From Chrysopilus asiliformis (lineage: Eukaryota > Arthropoda > Insecta > Diptera > Rhagionidae): DNA of 64,000 bases. The position numbers were made by a program, and so were the translations under genes. Numbering within the stretch: the stretch's first letter is position 1; each line of letters starts with the position of its first letter. The notes under the pieces are model-generated. The model was not told the origin of the DNA. It worked only from the letters and a program-made list of their open reading frames with translations, and did not search any database. This document shows positions 21,808-33,671 of this stretch, piece after piece. Location: positions 68,530,994 to 68,594,993 of the forward strand of contig OZ035960.1 of NCBI GenBank assembly GCA_964034945.1. The letters are read 5' to 3'.

Positions 21808-22574
21808 TATCAGTTGTGGTCAGCACAAAACTTTCTTCTACAAAATCTACGACTCTGTGCACTTTACGTTATAGCCCTGTCGTACTGTCAACCCAATACA
21901 ACCTCCCAATAAATTGTTGGTTCATCCAAAAATATCAAAAACGTACAAAATTTGAGATAACTTAAGAACTGTAAAAGATATCAATTTACGGTAAATGGCA
22001 AAAATGTAGAAAATGTTAACATCTTTAATTTTTCTTTTAACTGATTTGTCGAAAACCCGTTAGTTTGCAAGTAATTTGCAAAAATATATTTTTTTATATT
22101 TTAATCTAAATATCTCAATAACGGTAAAAGATAACGGATAACGGTAAGAAACAAAATTATGCAGAATGCCATTCTCATTAATTCACTTCATACATTCAGT
22201 TAGCAAAAACCCGTTAATTTTCGAGATAATCGCAAAAAACTGTTTTTTTTTGGAAATAACGGTTTATCTCGATAACAGGTTGAGATATCGAGTTATAGCT
22301 AAAGACAAAAGTGTGGGAAATTTTATTTTCTCCAAATTTTGTCATACTTAAGGCCACTAAAAAATGCGTAGTTTGGGAGTAAATCGAGAAAAACGAAATT
22401 GCGATTTTTGAAAAATCGCCATTTTGGATACTTCCGGTTAACGGATTTCCACCAAAAGTTGATAGGTTCGTCCCATTTCAGGACCCAACATGCCTATAAA
22501 ATTTCATGGCGCTAGCTCTATTAGTTTTTGAGAAATCTTGTACACAGACTGACAGACAGACTGACAGTTTTGCG
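21808..22574 (-). mobile_element. HINE-E copy nested in the Jockey-like element
   Basis: Starts (plus strand) ATATCAGTTGTGG and ends AGACTGACAGACAGACTGACAG; a related copy is at 32478-33180. Interior carries AATAACGGTAAAAGATAACGG-type words and TTTTTGAGAAATCTTGTACAC. Typical HINE features here are the CTGT-type microsatellite at one end and no coding capacity. Orientation and class are inferred. Confidence 0.65.
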
Positions 22575-22976
22575 ACCGCAAAGGTCACGAACGGAATGAA
22601 GTCCTACATACCGCGCAACTCGATTGCTGCAAAATGTGACTCCAACACCTGGTTCCTCAGCTTCGCCAAGGAGATCTATCCCTTTTCTTGGAAAGCAGCT
22701 AATGTCAAATTATAGGCCTATAGCTCTGACCTCCGTATTTGCCAAGGTTATGGAAATTTTGATCAATATCAAAATCACAAACTTTTTACAGCGCAATAAC
22801 ATAACGATCGTGAATTTGGCTTTCGTGTGCACCGTTCCACAGGTGATACCTTGGTCGGCTTGACCGAACGTTGGAATAAAAGTTTTCATAATTTTGGCCA
22901 ATCAAAAACAATAGCTTTGGACATCTCCAAAGCTTCCGATCGTGTTTGGCTGATAAAAATACGAGCTGTCGGTCTA

Positions 22977-23149
22977 ATAGCCATATCGAACTAACGATTA
23001 CTTTTGCGATTGAGGCTACGATTGGCCCTTTCGACCAATAGCTGGCTACGATTGCGGCTACGATTGTCAGTTTAAACTTGAGTCTAATTGGTCGAAAAGG
23101 CCAATCGTAACCTCAATCGCAAAAGTAATCATTAGTGTGATACGGCTAT
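22977..23149. mobile_element. 173-bp MITE with about 70-bp inverted repeats
   Basis: ATAGCCATATCGAACTAACG... at the left is matched by ...CATTAGTGTGATACGGCTAT at the right; the pairing continues through GATTACTTTTGCGATTGAGG and TTGGCC. It lies inside the Jockey-like RT. The target duplication may be TA, but this is ambiguous. Confidence 0.8.
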
Positions 23150-23715
23150 AAATCCTGCTATCTTCAAATGTATTAAGAACTAACTTTCTGATCGTTCAAT
23201 ACTGGTTGCAACTACTGGACCGAATTCAAAAAAGTGCGATCCGATTGATTGGAGACAAATCTTTGACAGATTCATTACCGGCTCTCGAGCATCGTCGCTC
23301 TGTTGGAGTACTCAGCATATTCTATAGATATTTCCATGGGAAATGCTCCACCGAAATATCCCAACTTATTCCTTCACGGTATATTTTCCCTAGACCCTCT
23401 CGTGCAGCTGAACGCACGCACGACTTCTTCCTTGAGCCTCCCCGTTTTCGTACAGTAAAGTTTATGAGCTCCTTGATTCTGCGAACAACAAGACTTTGGA
23501 AATATTTACCATCCGGTGTGTTCCCTCCGGACTATAACCCTCAGAAGATCAAGGAGAACATAAATCGACATCTCCATTTGTCCTTCCGACCATCCTGAGC
23601 TGTACTTCGGCATTAAAGAGGCTTATCCTAAGTTCTGGCTGGAATTATTAAAAAAATTGAAAAAATGACATGCGAGGTAGCAAACCGAGAACTTTCCATT
23701 GCTTGTTACAATTGG

Positions 23716-23975
23716 TCAGACTGTGCTGCACTCTGTTATTCTCTTACAGGGCTTTAGTGTTTCAGTAATTATAGGAAACACTTCTGCAAATCGCTCTATT
23801 GCCTGCTGTTTTTCATCCCAGTGGGTTTCACATAAAGCTATGAGGCTGAAGTGAGAGACGCCCATAGACACCACAGTTTTCTTGAGTAGTCCATCACGTA
23901 TTTCAGACAGCCGAAAGAAATTAAAGACCGTGAAATTTCCTATTCTTTCATCTCTTCCTAGAACTCAATATCTCA
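23716..23975 (-). pseudogene. hAT-type transposase fragment
   Basis: Minus-strand open stretch reads FFRLSEIRDGLLKKT then LIALCETHWDEKQQAIERF and FPIITETL before a TGA at 23716-23718. The LCET.W.E...AI..F pattern is typical of the C-terminal half of hAT-like transposases of the ZMYM1/52K-repressor group. About 80 residues only; no catalytic residue can be assigned. Too short for the ORF scan used, found by reading the minus strand. Confidence 0.6.
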
Positions 23976-24020
23976 AACCGGTATCGAGATATATCGTAAT
24001 TTTTATACACTACATGATAT

Positions 24021-25390
24021 CTATATATATAAAAATGGATGTTTGTTGGTTTGTCTGTTTGTTGGTTTGTCCGTTTGAGATTACAAAACTCAAAAACTAC
24101 TGGACCGATTTTGACGCGGTTTTTTGCAAAATGATCTGCGTTGCCAGGAGCAGGTTTTTAGCTATGTTAGATTTTTAAATTCGAAACGGAAGGTCCTGTA
24201 AGGATAACGCAAATATCCTTTTTCCCATTTTTCTCCGGAAAAATTGCCATTATGGGGTTTTTGAGGTCGCTGATCACGAATCCGGTGTTGGAATTTCAAA
24301 ATTCGAAACGGAAGGTCCTGTAAGGATAACGCAAATATCCTTTTTCCCATTTTTCTCCGGAAAAATTGCCATTATGGGGTTTTTGGGGTCGCTGATCACG
24401 AATCCGGTGTTGGAATTTCAAAATTCGAAACGGAAGGTCCTGTAAGGATAACGCAAATATTCTTTTTCCCATTTTTCTCCGGAAAAATTGCCATTATGGG
24501 GTTTTTGGGGTCGCTGATCACGAATCCGATATTAGATTTTCAAAATTCGACACGAAAGGTTCTGTAAGGATAAATATCCTTTTTCCCGTTTTTCCCCGTA
24601 AAAATCGGCATAAGAGGGTTTTTGGGGTCGCTGATTACAAATCCGGCGTTGGAATTTCAAAATTTTGAAACGGAAGGTCCTGTAAGGATAACGAAAATAT
24701 CATTTTTCCCATTTTCCCCCGGAAAAATAGCCATTATGGGGTTTTTGGAGTCGCTGATCACGAATCCGGTGTTGGAATTTCAAAATTCTAACCATAAAGT
24801 CCTGTAAGGATAACGCAAATGTCCTTTTTCCAATTTTCTCCGGAGAAATTGGTATTATAAGGTTTTTGGGGTCGCTGATCACGAATCCGATATTAAATTT
24901 TCAAAATTCGACACGAAAGGTTCTGTAAAGACAAATATCCTTTTTCCCGTTTTTCCCCGGAAAAATCGGCATAAGAGGGTTTTTGGGGTCGCTGATCACG
25001 AATCCGGTGTTGGAATTTCAAAATTCGAAACGAAAGGTCCTCTAAGGATAACGAAAATATCATTTTTCCCATTTTCCCCCGGAAAAATAGCCATTATGGG
25101 GTTTTTGGGGTCGCTGATCACGAATCCGGTGTTGGAATTTCAAAATTCGAAACGGAAGGTCCTGTAAGGATAACGGAAATATCCTTTTTCCCATTTTTCT
25201 CCGGAAAAATTGCCATTATGGGGTTTTTGGGGTCGCTGATCACAAATCTGGAGTTGAAATTTCAAAATTCGAAACGGAAGGTCCTGCAAGGATAACATTT
25301 TTTCCCAAAACTTTTTAAGTTATTTATGGTTTTTTGGCATTCTAAAATTTATACAAAAAACTTTTAGCCGCCAACGTAGGGTCTGCTAGT
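24021..25390 (+). mobile_element. HINE-B, complete, with an internal 122-bp array
   Basis: Starts TATATATAAAAATGGATG with a TTTGT(C/T)TG-rich head, ends CCAACGTAGGGTCTGCTAGT. This start/end pair (A/T-rich start, CTAGT finish) is the pattern of Helentron-derived non-autonomous elements. Between are about nine units of the GGTCCTGTAAGGATAACG minisatellite (for example 24188, 24310 and 24432, 122 bp apart). No coding capacity. Other copies: 40831-41082, 42871-43476 and 46365-46970. Confidence 0.8.
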
Positions 25391-25424
25391 ATCATATAGA
25401 AGTATGTTAGATTTAGTTAGAAGT

Positions 25425-25983
25425 ATGTTAGTAACGCATCGAACCAATTGTCGGACACAAAAATTAACTACACCAGGGTGTTAGAGATGACAAAAGATTT
25501 TGATTTCCGCATGTCCGTCCACGAACACCAAAACTTTCGAGACTTGAAATTTTGTATAGTTACGTTTCTTTTAAGGGTAATTTCTTAAGCGAGTTAAATT
25601 AGACCATTCCTTCCCTGTGTCCCATGCAAACGAAACAGTTTTTTTGCAATTTGCTCCAAAACGGTGATTCATATTGAAAAATTTATAAAGGTAAAATATG
25701 TTTAGAATAGGGTTTTACATAACTCTCCATACATCAAAATCCAATCGAACCACTGCTTCTCCCCTCTCTCAAGCAAAAGAAATACTTTTTTCCTGTTTTC
25801 TCGAAAACTGTGCATTCTTTAGAAAAATTTATAAAGATGAAATGTGTTTAGAATATGATTTTACATAACCGAAATGCAATCGGATCACTTCTTTCCCCTC
25901 TCCCATAAAGATGGATTTTTTGTAGCTTTTCTTGTTTAATTTTTTTTTGTTATTATCTCGAAATAACACGGGTTTTTGCTAGT
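25425..25983 (+). mobile_element. HINE-F fragment
   Basis: CGGACACAAAAATTAACTAC, CACCAGGGTGTT and GCATGTCCGTCC match the 61.6-kb HINE-F; it ends ACACGGGTTTTTGCTAGT, a CTAGT finish. Confidence 0.65.
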
Positions 25984-25991
25984 ATGTATAA

Positions 25992-27662
25992 TAGATTGCC
26001 CACAAGATATATGAAATGTGTAAAGTTGTAATTTTTGTTGCCCCCGTCCATTTTCGTGAAGTTTAGGTCAAAAAAATAAGATTTAAAAAAAAAGTAGGAA
26101 TCTGTAGTGGAAAAAACCCAACCGGTTTTTCATTGAAGTTTCAAAAATAGACTTTAAAATGGTGAATCGCTTTAACTGTCCGTAACTCCTATAATATTTA
26201 ATTTTTCGTTGATGGTCTAAAGACAACTTTTGTAGAGGATAACTAGACGAACATCTAATTCTCACGAAGTTTTAACCTACGGTTGAAATTTAATGCTTTT
26301 TTGGTCCCAAAACAGCGATTTTTTAAGAACATTTTCATGAATTATTTTCTTTAAATGTATTTTTTGCACTTTCTAAAGGGTGGAATATTTCTTCTGGTAA
26401 GCCTATGTTCTAGAGAATGAAATGTAGATTTATTTAAAAAAAAAAATTAAGCCGATCTAAAGTTATACGACATACATACAGACCGACAAACAGACAGATC
26501 CTAAATTTTTTGTCTGAAACGGATTTTGTACTGGTCAGAAGTATTGAAAAGTATATTTTTTTTTAAGTTTTTCCGATATTCTTATTTGTTATAAAACATT
26601 TTAACCCTTAGTATGTGTTATTACTAACAAAATCGCACAATTCTGATGACTCGATATAATACTGTTCTAACGCACCAGGAGTAACAAAAACAGTATATCC
26701 TGCATGCTATGGAACAGCATTATAAACAAATATCAATGCAAAGCTATTCGAAAGCAAAATTCATTGAATATTTAACAAAAAATTATGAACAATTTCAAGA
26801 AAAAAATTTAAAAAAAAATTCCATTAAATTTTGTATTTTAACCCTTAATTGATGAGGTGGGTCCAGTGGACCTACATTGCCTTTTCTCTCTTTGCTATTT
26901 CTCATGTTTTCAGCACAGTGACTCTGAAATCTTCAGTACCTTCATACAGTTTGGTGTTGTATGCCGAGTTAAAAGCACGGATTTAGTATGTGATTAGAAC
27001 AAGTCCATTGAAAACCACCTCATCATGTACGCATATGATTTTCACCTCATAAATTAAGGGTTAAAATGTTTTATAACAAATAAGAATATCGGAAAAACTT
27101 AAAAAAAAATATACTTTTCAATACTTCTGACCAGTACAAAATCCGTTTCAGATAAAAAATTTAGGATCTGTCTGTTTGTCGGTCTGTATGTATGTCGTAT
27201 AACTTTAGATCGGCTTAATTTTTTTTTTAAATAAATCTACATTTCATTCTCTAGAACATAGGCTTACCAGAAGAAATATTCCACCCTTTAGAAAGTGCAA
27301 AAAATACATTTAAAGAAAATAATTCATGAAAATGTTCTTAAAAAATCGCTGTTTTGGGACCAAAAAAGCATTAAATTTCAACCGTAGGTTAAAACTTCGT
27401 GAGAATTAGATGTTCGTCTAGTTATCCTCTACAAAAGTTGTCTTTAGACCATCAACGAAAAATTAAATATTATAGGAGTTACGGACAGTTAAAGCGATTC
27501 ACCATTTTAAAGTCTATTTTTGAAACTTCAATGAAAAACCGGCTGGGTTTTTTCCACTACAGATTCCTACTTTTTTTTTTAAATCTTATTTTTTTGACCT
27601 AAACTTCACGAAAATGGACGGGGAGCAACAGAAATTACAACTTTGCACATATGGGCAATCTA
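25992..27662. mobile_element. Foldback element copy 1, 8-bp target duplication
   Basis: Ends TAGATTGCCC and GGGCAATCTA. The 8-bp word ATGTATAA flanks both sides (25984-25991 and 27663-27670). Long inverted arms run inward about 620 bp (25992-26617 and 27061-27662). The centre keeps a gene-like fragment related to 51845-52240, but with the arm on the left side lost and CAA to TAA changed (about 26677). 8-bp duplications are typical of hAT (and P) elements. Frames of 60 and 67 codons in the two arms are the same arm read twice and are not genes. Confidence 0.85.
26842..27060. mobile_element. 219-bp piggyBac-type MITE inside the foldback element
   Basis: TTAA at 26838-26841 and 27061-27064; ends CCCTTAATTGATGAGGTG and CACCTCATAAATTAAGGG. 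Same length and sequence family as 51440-51658 and 52244-52462, so it travelled with the foldback element. Confidence 0.8.
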
Positions 27663-27675
27663 ATGTATAAGATGC

Positions 27676-28050
27676 AGGGATGAATATATTTCTCAATTTT
27701 TATATAAACTCACTTACTTCTGATGAGGAATATTTATGTCGACCAGAATAACACTCACTTCTGATGAGGAATATTTATGTTGAGCAGAAAAAAACTCATT
27801 TTAAAAGAGATTTAAATGTCGTGAAAAACTCAGCGCGTTAAAAAAATCCTTGAGTTGTATAGAAACTCTCTCTTCGAAGAGAAATATTTATATTGAGCAA
27901 AATAAAACTCATGTCCAAAGAGATTTATCTGTCGTCAAAATTTTATACTCGATGTATAGTTTCTCGCTTTGTTTGATAAGTGGTCTTTTTAATATAAAAT
28001 TGCTTTATTTACTTTTTTTTAATTTTTAACATTATCATATTCAATTAGTT
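27676..28050 (+). repeat. Family D repeat, second copy
   Basis: GGGATGAATATATTTCTCA then TGATGAGGAATATTTATG units at 27721 and 27762 (41 bp apart), continuing like 10.9-11.2 kb. Confidence 0.7.
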
Positions 28051-28132
28051 ATTTTTGTTATTCTTGAAGAGAGACGATTTTATTTGTTTTAAGTACGTAT
28101 GTATCTGAATTTAGTTTTGAATCGTTTTTTTT

Positions 28133-29374
28133 AAATACGTTTATCTCACTTTGTAAGGGTTGTACGTCTTGTTGAGGCTCAGATAAATTATTCAAAATAA
28201 AATTCTCTACAAAAAAGGTTAAATACAATTTTCTTGTAGGACAAACAGTTTTCGAGATACAAGTCGTCAAACTATGTGTCGCACAGAGAAATTGCTATTA
28301 TTCAAGGTCAAAAGTCAAAAAAAAATCGTAAATATCTCGCTTTGTATAGCCTGTACGCATTTTTTGTGTTCAGATGAATTGCATCTCCGAAAATTCTCTA
28401 CAAAAAAGGTTAAACAAATTGGGCGAATAGTTTTCGAGATAGAAGTCGAGATACTGTAAACTGTATATTCGTTTCTCCACCACCATTGAGGTAGAATGCA
28501 AGGCGCGTTTTTTACATGGTTTCCTCATTAGGCCTAATCCATATTTTTTCCCCTTTCATTCATTTATTCTTCTTCTCCTTCTGCATCTTCTTCTTCTTGT
28601 TGTTCTTCATCTTCGATATAGGTATCATCTTCACTTACATTTAATGCTAAGGCATCAATAAGATCGAGTTCATCATCGACATCGTTTAAGTTGTCAAAGG
28701 ATTCAGTGATATCACAAGAAGCAGGATTTAAACATGACTGACCCCGACAAAAGCCACAAACGAACCACAACCTTTTGTGCAGTTGTAAAAAAACGGAATT
28801 CAGGAGTTCTTTCGGTATTGGTGGAAGTAATGTACTAACTGGCTGCAAGAAATCATTGTTAAAAGTCCATTCCTACTGTTGAGGATCTGAGTATTTTCCA
28901 AGCCAAGTTTGCACCTGATAATATATACGATTCAGATGGTGTTGTGCGGCTCCTATTGTGGGTGGAAGTGAAGGTAATTTAACTGCCTTATTGAATCTTG
29001 TAGATTTAGCGAACCTCAAGTAGCGATAATTGTCGAGGGAGTCTTCAGTTTTCGGAGCTCCGTACATTGCTAAAATAAAAAGTGTTTAATTTCTGGCAAT
29101 AATATCCCGTGAGCAATTTTCTTGCTAAATATTTCGACAAGACTCAATAAGGCAGTTAAATTGTCATACAAAGCGAGATATTCGCGATTTTTTTGACTTT
29201 TGCCCTTGAATAATAGCAATTTCTCTGTGCGACGCATAGTTTGACGACTTGTATCTCGAAAACTGTTTGTCCTAGAAGAAAATTGTATTTAACCTTTTTT
29301 GTAGAGAATTTTATTGTGAATAATTTATCTGAACCTCAAAAAGACGTACAACCCTTACAAAGTGAGATAAACGT
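28133..29374. mobile_element. Inverted-repeat element holding a gene fragment
   Basis: About 210-bp inverted arms: 28133-28349 (ACGTTTATCTCACTTTGTAA...) and 29168-29374 (...TTACAAAGTGAGATAAACGT). Left of the gene fragment the arm is followed by a diverged tandem copy of itself (about 28306-28470). The 820-bp centre carries the minus-strand exon at 28564-29069. No clear target duplication was found, so the outer boundary is uncertain. Confidence 0.7.
28564..29069 (-). pseudogene. Captured exon of an uncharacterised insect protein
   Basis: One frame on the minus strand, opening directly after an acceptor-like TTTTATTTTAG at 29070 and ending at 28564, interrupted by a single TAG at 28873-28875. 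It reads MYGAPKTEDSLDNYRYLRF, SLPPTIGAAQHH, YYQVQTWLG, then after the stop PKELLNSVFLQLHKRL, CGFCRGQSCLNP and a long acidic tail ending EEDAEGEEE. This pattern recalls a repetitive family of unnamed insect proteins that end in a Cys-rich (CXC-like) segment. Function unknown. The retained splice acceptor suggests capture as genomic DNA, not through an mRNA. Confidence 0.5.
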
Positions 29375-30849
29375 AAAAAACCTTTGACCTTGAATAACTT
29401 ACGACGCCGGCGCAATTTTGGAATGGACTTTTGGGACGTTGTTCGTTATACCAAAATAAAGGTATGTGCAAAAATCCAATTAACTAGGTTTTTTTAAGAA
29501 GATCATGCTTTTTTTCGCCTAATTTTCCTGGGCTAACTCCTAAACTTTATTGTACGAAGCTGGGAGGTTAAAGGAAAAAGTCCTGCGCGCTTGCAGCTGC
29601 ACGAGAGGGTCTAGGGAAAATATGCCGTATAGGAATGCGTCTCAGGCAAGACCCAAGTTCGTATCCGATTGTCTTAGTAATACAATTATAAATACATTTA
29701 AATAATCATAATAAACTAATTCTTTTCTTTTAGAAATGTTTGCTATTGGAATTTCTTGGCTTATAGGTCTTTAAAAAAATAATATAACAATAATGTTTAA
29801 ATTGATGTGAAAGCATTTACAAAAATAATAATTTATTTTTGTTATATTTTTTTAAAGACCTATAAGCCAAGAAATTCCAATAGGATTCAAAGCTAGAAGG
29901 TCACGTAAAAATCATGAATCAGAAATTATTCAATGGTGAAACACAAAATAATCAATTTTTGTTTCTCATTTTTTTTTTGAAGCTTTAAACGACTTTGATA
30001 GTCGAAAATAAAAATTTTTGTGTTAAATTTACGAGTAAAAACATCGTTCTGTGCTATTTCATGAAAAATTGAATTAAAATTTTCATGATTAAATGACGAC
30101 GATTTACATCGCCACAATAAAGTTCGATACATCAGGGTTCCAGAAACTTAAAACAAAGTTCCCAGAACGGGGCACAGGCACCTATTTAGTACTCGGAAAA
30201 TTATGTCAAATTCATGTGTTGTGCATGTAAGTGGCTATTCGAAAGTTTGCTTGATTTGTTCTTCGATTTCCCATTTGATCGCCGAAAATATTCTGAAAAA
30301 TGAAAAAAACCAATTTTATATGCGGATGGATTTAGAACATTAGCGTGGATGACTTCGTAAAACGTGGAATTCGTAATGGTGTGGCATTTTCTGCTTAGGT
30401 TTGTGCGAATTCCCCGTCTTGGTCAATTCACGCTTCGTCGACTTATACTTTCTGTACACAGAATTCATTGAAAAAAGGATATATGATTTTTAATTTCTTG
30501 AAATGTTTGTAAATAATGGAAGGGAAAAAAACTGCTGTCAACAGGATGAGCGAGAAAGAATAATTCCTTTGCGAGACAGGAACATGTTGATATTGTGTAT
30601 AACACTTTGTAGTTCTACTAGGAGGTGTTTGAAGTACTCAACCGATTTGGACGAACTTTTTAAGGGCAGGCCAACTGCAACACGGGGAAAGCTATGGCCT
30701 AATTGCAGATTTTTCAGTCCCATGACAAAATTTGTTTGTTTAAATGATTTTTAGAGGTTTTTCTTTGTGGTAAATTTGATTTTTGTGAAGCTTTATCGAG
30801 TTTTGAATATATTCATATATTAATTTTTTTTTGTTAAACATCAAATGAA
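29375..30849. other. Non-coding DNA with a 46-bp hairpin
   Basis: 29745-29790 (ATTGGAATTTCTTGGCTTATA...) is matched in inverse by 29839-29881, with a 3-nt indel and a 48-nt loop. No gene is recognised; frames at 29926-30132 and 30503-30754 have no motif. Confidence 0.5.
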
Positions 30850-31015
30850 CGCTGAAAATGATCTGAAACAAAGATTATACTCTAAGATGATTTTCGCAAA
30901 AGATCGAAATGGTACCAAAAATTTTTGAGATTGTATCGCCATCTAGAATACAATCTCTAAAGCTTGATTAGATTTGTGAGCCTTGGGTTTAAAAGCTTTA
31001 AAAATTTTGTGTTCG
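30850..31015 (+). repeat. Left arm of a 4.4-kb spaced inverted repeat
   Basis: CAAAGATTATACTCTAAGAT, GATCGAAATGGTACCAAAAA and AGATTGTAT..ACAATCTCTAAAG match in inverse the block 35100-35253. Divergence is moderate. Confidence 0.7.
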
Positions 31016-31311
31016 TATGTGTGTTGTGTCAAAGTTGTCAGATTCATTCATTGTTTGATAGCCAATATGCGAGGTACAAAGTTCAATGACATGTTTCGTC
31101 GCCTGTGAATTTTTGTTGTTTTTTTAAAATTCTATATTGTACCATTTTTTCATTTTAAGCAGGCGTATTAGATTCGTTGAGATTTTAAAAAAATCTTCCT
31201 TTTCGGATTCTAATTATTTTCTTTAGAGGAAAGATGTTTATTGATGGAACGTTTATTAATTTATTTTTGATTTGATTATTTCCTTAGACTAGCAATTTTA
31301 TATCTCATATG

Positions 31312-33525
31312 TAGGGCTGCCAAAAATATGCACTAAAAAAAGCGAAATATGCGCATATAATATGCACTAAAAATGGCAAAATATGCACTTAAATATGCAC
31401 TTTAAAAACATTCAAAATCCGATATATAGTATATTTCGCCCAAAATAGTGAACGAAACTTGTTAAAATGTGGTTAATTTGACTTTTGTGGAAAATTAAAA
31501 AAAATTAAAATGCCATTGAATATTAGAAAAATTGAAAAAATAATAGATTGTAAAACAGATTGACATTTTGACAGACAAAAAAAATTTGCCAGGAAAACAT
31601 GTTTTTAAATTGCAACTGTTAAATTTTAAGATATTTCGAAAATATGTTCAATACTTCATATTGTCTATGGCAGACCTCGGCACCATGTATGTAGTGATTT
31701 ACTACTACTCGAAAAAATTTTATGTTTCTTCATATACTATAACACAAAATGAGAAAACGCATCATTTTCATTTTTTACGCTCTTTCGCTTTTGATGCAGA
31801 CGTTTAGGAACAGTGAACTACACAATTTATCATTATGCAATTTCAGAATCATTTGTTCCGCCTAAAGGAAATTTCTTTAAAAAAAACTTTCTTTGAGTTG
31901 TCAACCTGTCTTACTCTTTCTACTTCATTGCATCGGGCAAAATCGAACTTATGACAGCTGTTGTAATGGCGTTTTAGATTGAATTTTTTATTCGACATGT
32001 AACTGCAAACTAGACATTGACGGTTATCATTATTTGTGGTTATTAAATATTTGTTTTCTTAAGCCCACGACATAGTATTTGAATTTGAATATGAGCGCTT
32101 CATAATGGAAAAGGAAAACTAAAAAAATCAAATTTCTGAAAAAATTTCGTACATCAGTGTTCTTTCGGAAGCAATTATAATTTTGGAGAGCAAATGTATA
32201 CACCCGTACGCATCAACAGCAGAAATCATACTGAATGACTGTCGTAGGCTCGCTCCATCGATTGTTAGTCAATCGTTTGATTTCGGCTGCCGAAGTGGCC
32301 GTCGTCAACCAACACGTATCATTGCGTTGGAGAGTCGAGTAAAAACGTTCATACATTGATTGTAATCTCGTAAAATTTGAATAAAAATGTTATCGTATTG
32401 AGGAGCCAGACGAGCCAAGCAGTGCCGAGCTCTGGTCTATGGTATAATCGGGGTTAAAACTTGTAGAAAAATATCAGTTGTGGCCAACACAAAACTTCCT
32501 TCCACAAAATCTACGACCCTGCTCAATTTACGCTATAGCCCTATCGTTTTGTCAACCAAAGCCGACCTCAAAACGTACAAAATTTGAGATAACTTGAAAA
32601 CGATAAAAGATACCAATTTACGGTAAAAGGTAAAAATGTGGAAAATTTTATTGCCTTTAATTCGTTTTTCAAATTTTTTTTTGAAAAACTGTTAGTTTTC
32701 AGTAATTCGCAAAAATATATTTTTTACATTTTAATAAAAATATCTCAATAACGGTAAAAGACAATGGATAACGGCAAAAGACAAAATTGTGCATAATGCC
32801 ATTCTCATTCATCTCACATATACAATAAGCAAAAAACCATTTTTTTTTGAGATAATGGAAAAACACTATTTTTTTTAAATAACGGTGTATCTCGATAACA
32901 ATTTGAGATATCGAGTTCTAGCAAAAGACAAAAGTGTAGGAATTTTTATTTTCTCCAGGTTTTGTCATACTTAACACTACTAAAAATGCGTAGTTTCGGA
33001 GTAAATTGAGAAAAACCAACTCGCGATTTTTAAAAAGCTGCCGTTTTGGTTACTCCGGTTAAGGGTTTTCTACCAAAAGTTGATAGGATCGTCTCATTTC
33101 AGGCCTATAAAATTTAATGGCGCTAGCTCTATTAGTTTTTGAGAAATCTTGTACACAGACTGACACACAGAAAGACATTTTTGTAATATGATTTCAATCG
33201 ACTAAGGAGTGATCGGGAAATGTTTTTTAGGCAAAATTAAGAGGTTGAAATTTTTCATGAATACAATACTTTTTTTATATACTTCGTAAAAAGTAAAAAC
33301 ACTTGAATTGTACAAAAAAAAATTTGATTTTCATGAAAGTTGTAAAATATGCAACTAAATATGCATTTATATGCAAATATGCACTAACGTGTCAAACATG
33401 CGAAATATGCAACAACAAGTGACATTCATTCGCTTCTAAACTTATTGATTCGAATGAATAAAAAACTCCCGGAGCCGAAATCATAACGAGAAGAAATATG
33501 CAAATGCATATTTTTGGCAACCCTA
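31312..33525. mobile_element. Non-autonomous hAT-like element, 2.2 kb
   Basis: Ends TAGGGCTGCCAAAAATATGC and GCATATTTTTGGCAACCCTA are inverted; flanks CTCATATG and GTCATATC match at 6 of 8 positions. ATATGCA words are dense near both ends (31340-31405 and 33345-33510), as expected for transposase-binding subterminal motifs. No transposase frame is visible; a HINE-E copy is nested inside. Confidence 0.82.
32478..33180 (-). mobile_element. HINE-E copy nested in the hAT-like element
   Basis: ATATCAGTTGTGGCCAACAC at the left and CTTGTACACAGACTGACACA at the right match 21808-22574 with scattered differences. Confidence 0.65.
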
Positions 33526-33671
33526 GTCATATCATATATAATATGGACACGATAACTCTCGAAGGAATTGAAAATTTATTTATTTATTCGTTAACCGGCA
33601 AAATCGGACCACTTCTTCCCCCCTCCCCCATACAAGTTGAAAAGTTTTTAGTGATTTTCTCAAAAACGGTA

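Larger units (their letters stand above)
21170..23660 (+). pseudogene. Jockey/CR1-like non-LTR retrotransposon, broken
   Basis: Endonuclease: VPEVLALGETKVD (about 21190), FYFIWLKLHMRKRIYLCFIYR (about 21360-21420), VVAGDFNIHNDKW (about 21525) and SDHYLLS (about 21714). Reverse transcriptase: NYRPIALTSVFAKVME (about 22708), FGFRVHRSTGDTL-like (about 22815) and IALDISKASDRVW (about 22910), where Ser stands for the usual Phe. The RT core with its active site is missing. The 3' end is an intact 130-codon stretch (23206-23598: LLDRIQKSAIRLIGD ... LWKYLPSGVFPPDY), then an A-rich tail. A TGA lies at 21467-21469. Two later insertions split it (21808-22574 and 22977-23149). Clade by wording only. Confidence 0.85.

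Noticed and set aside
26083..27602. Identical 60-67-codon frames in opposite directions (also at 50926-51150)
   Set aside because: They are the arm of the foldback element read from both sides, not a gene family.
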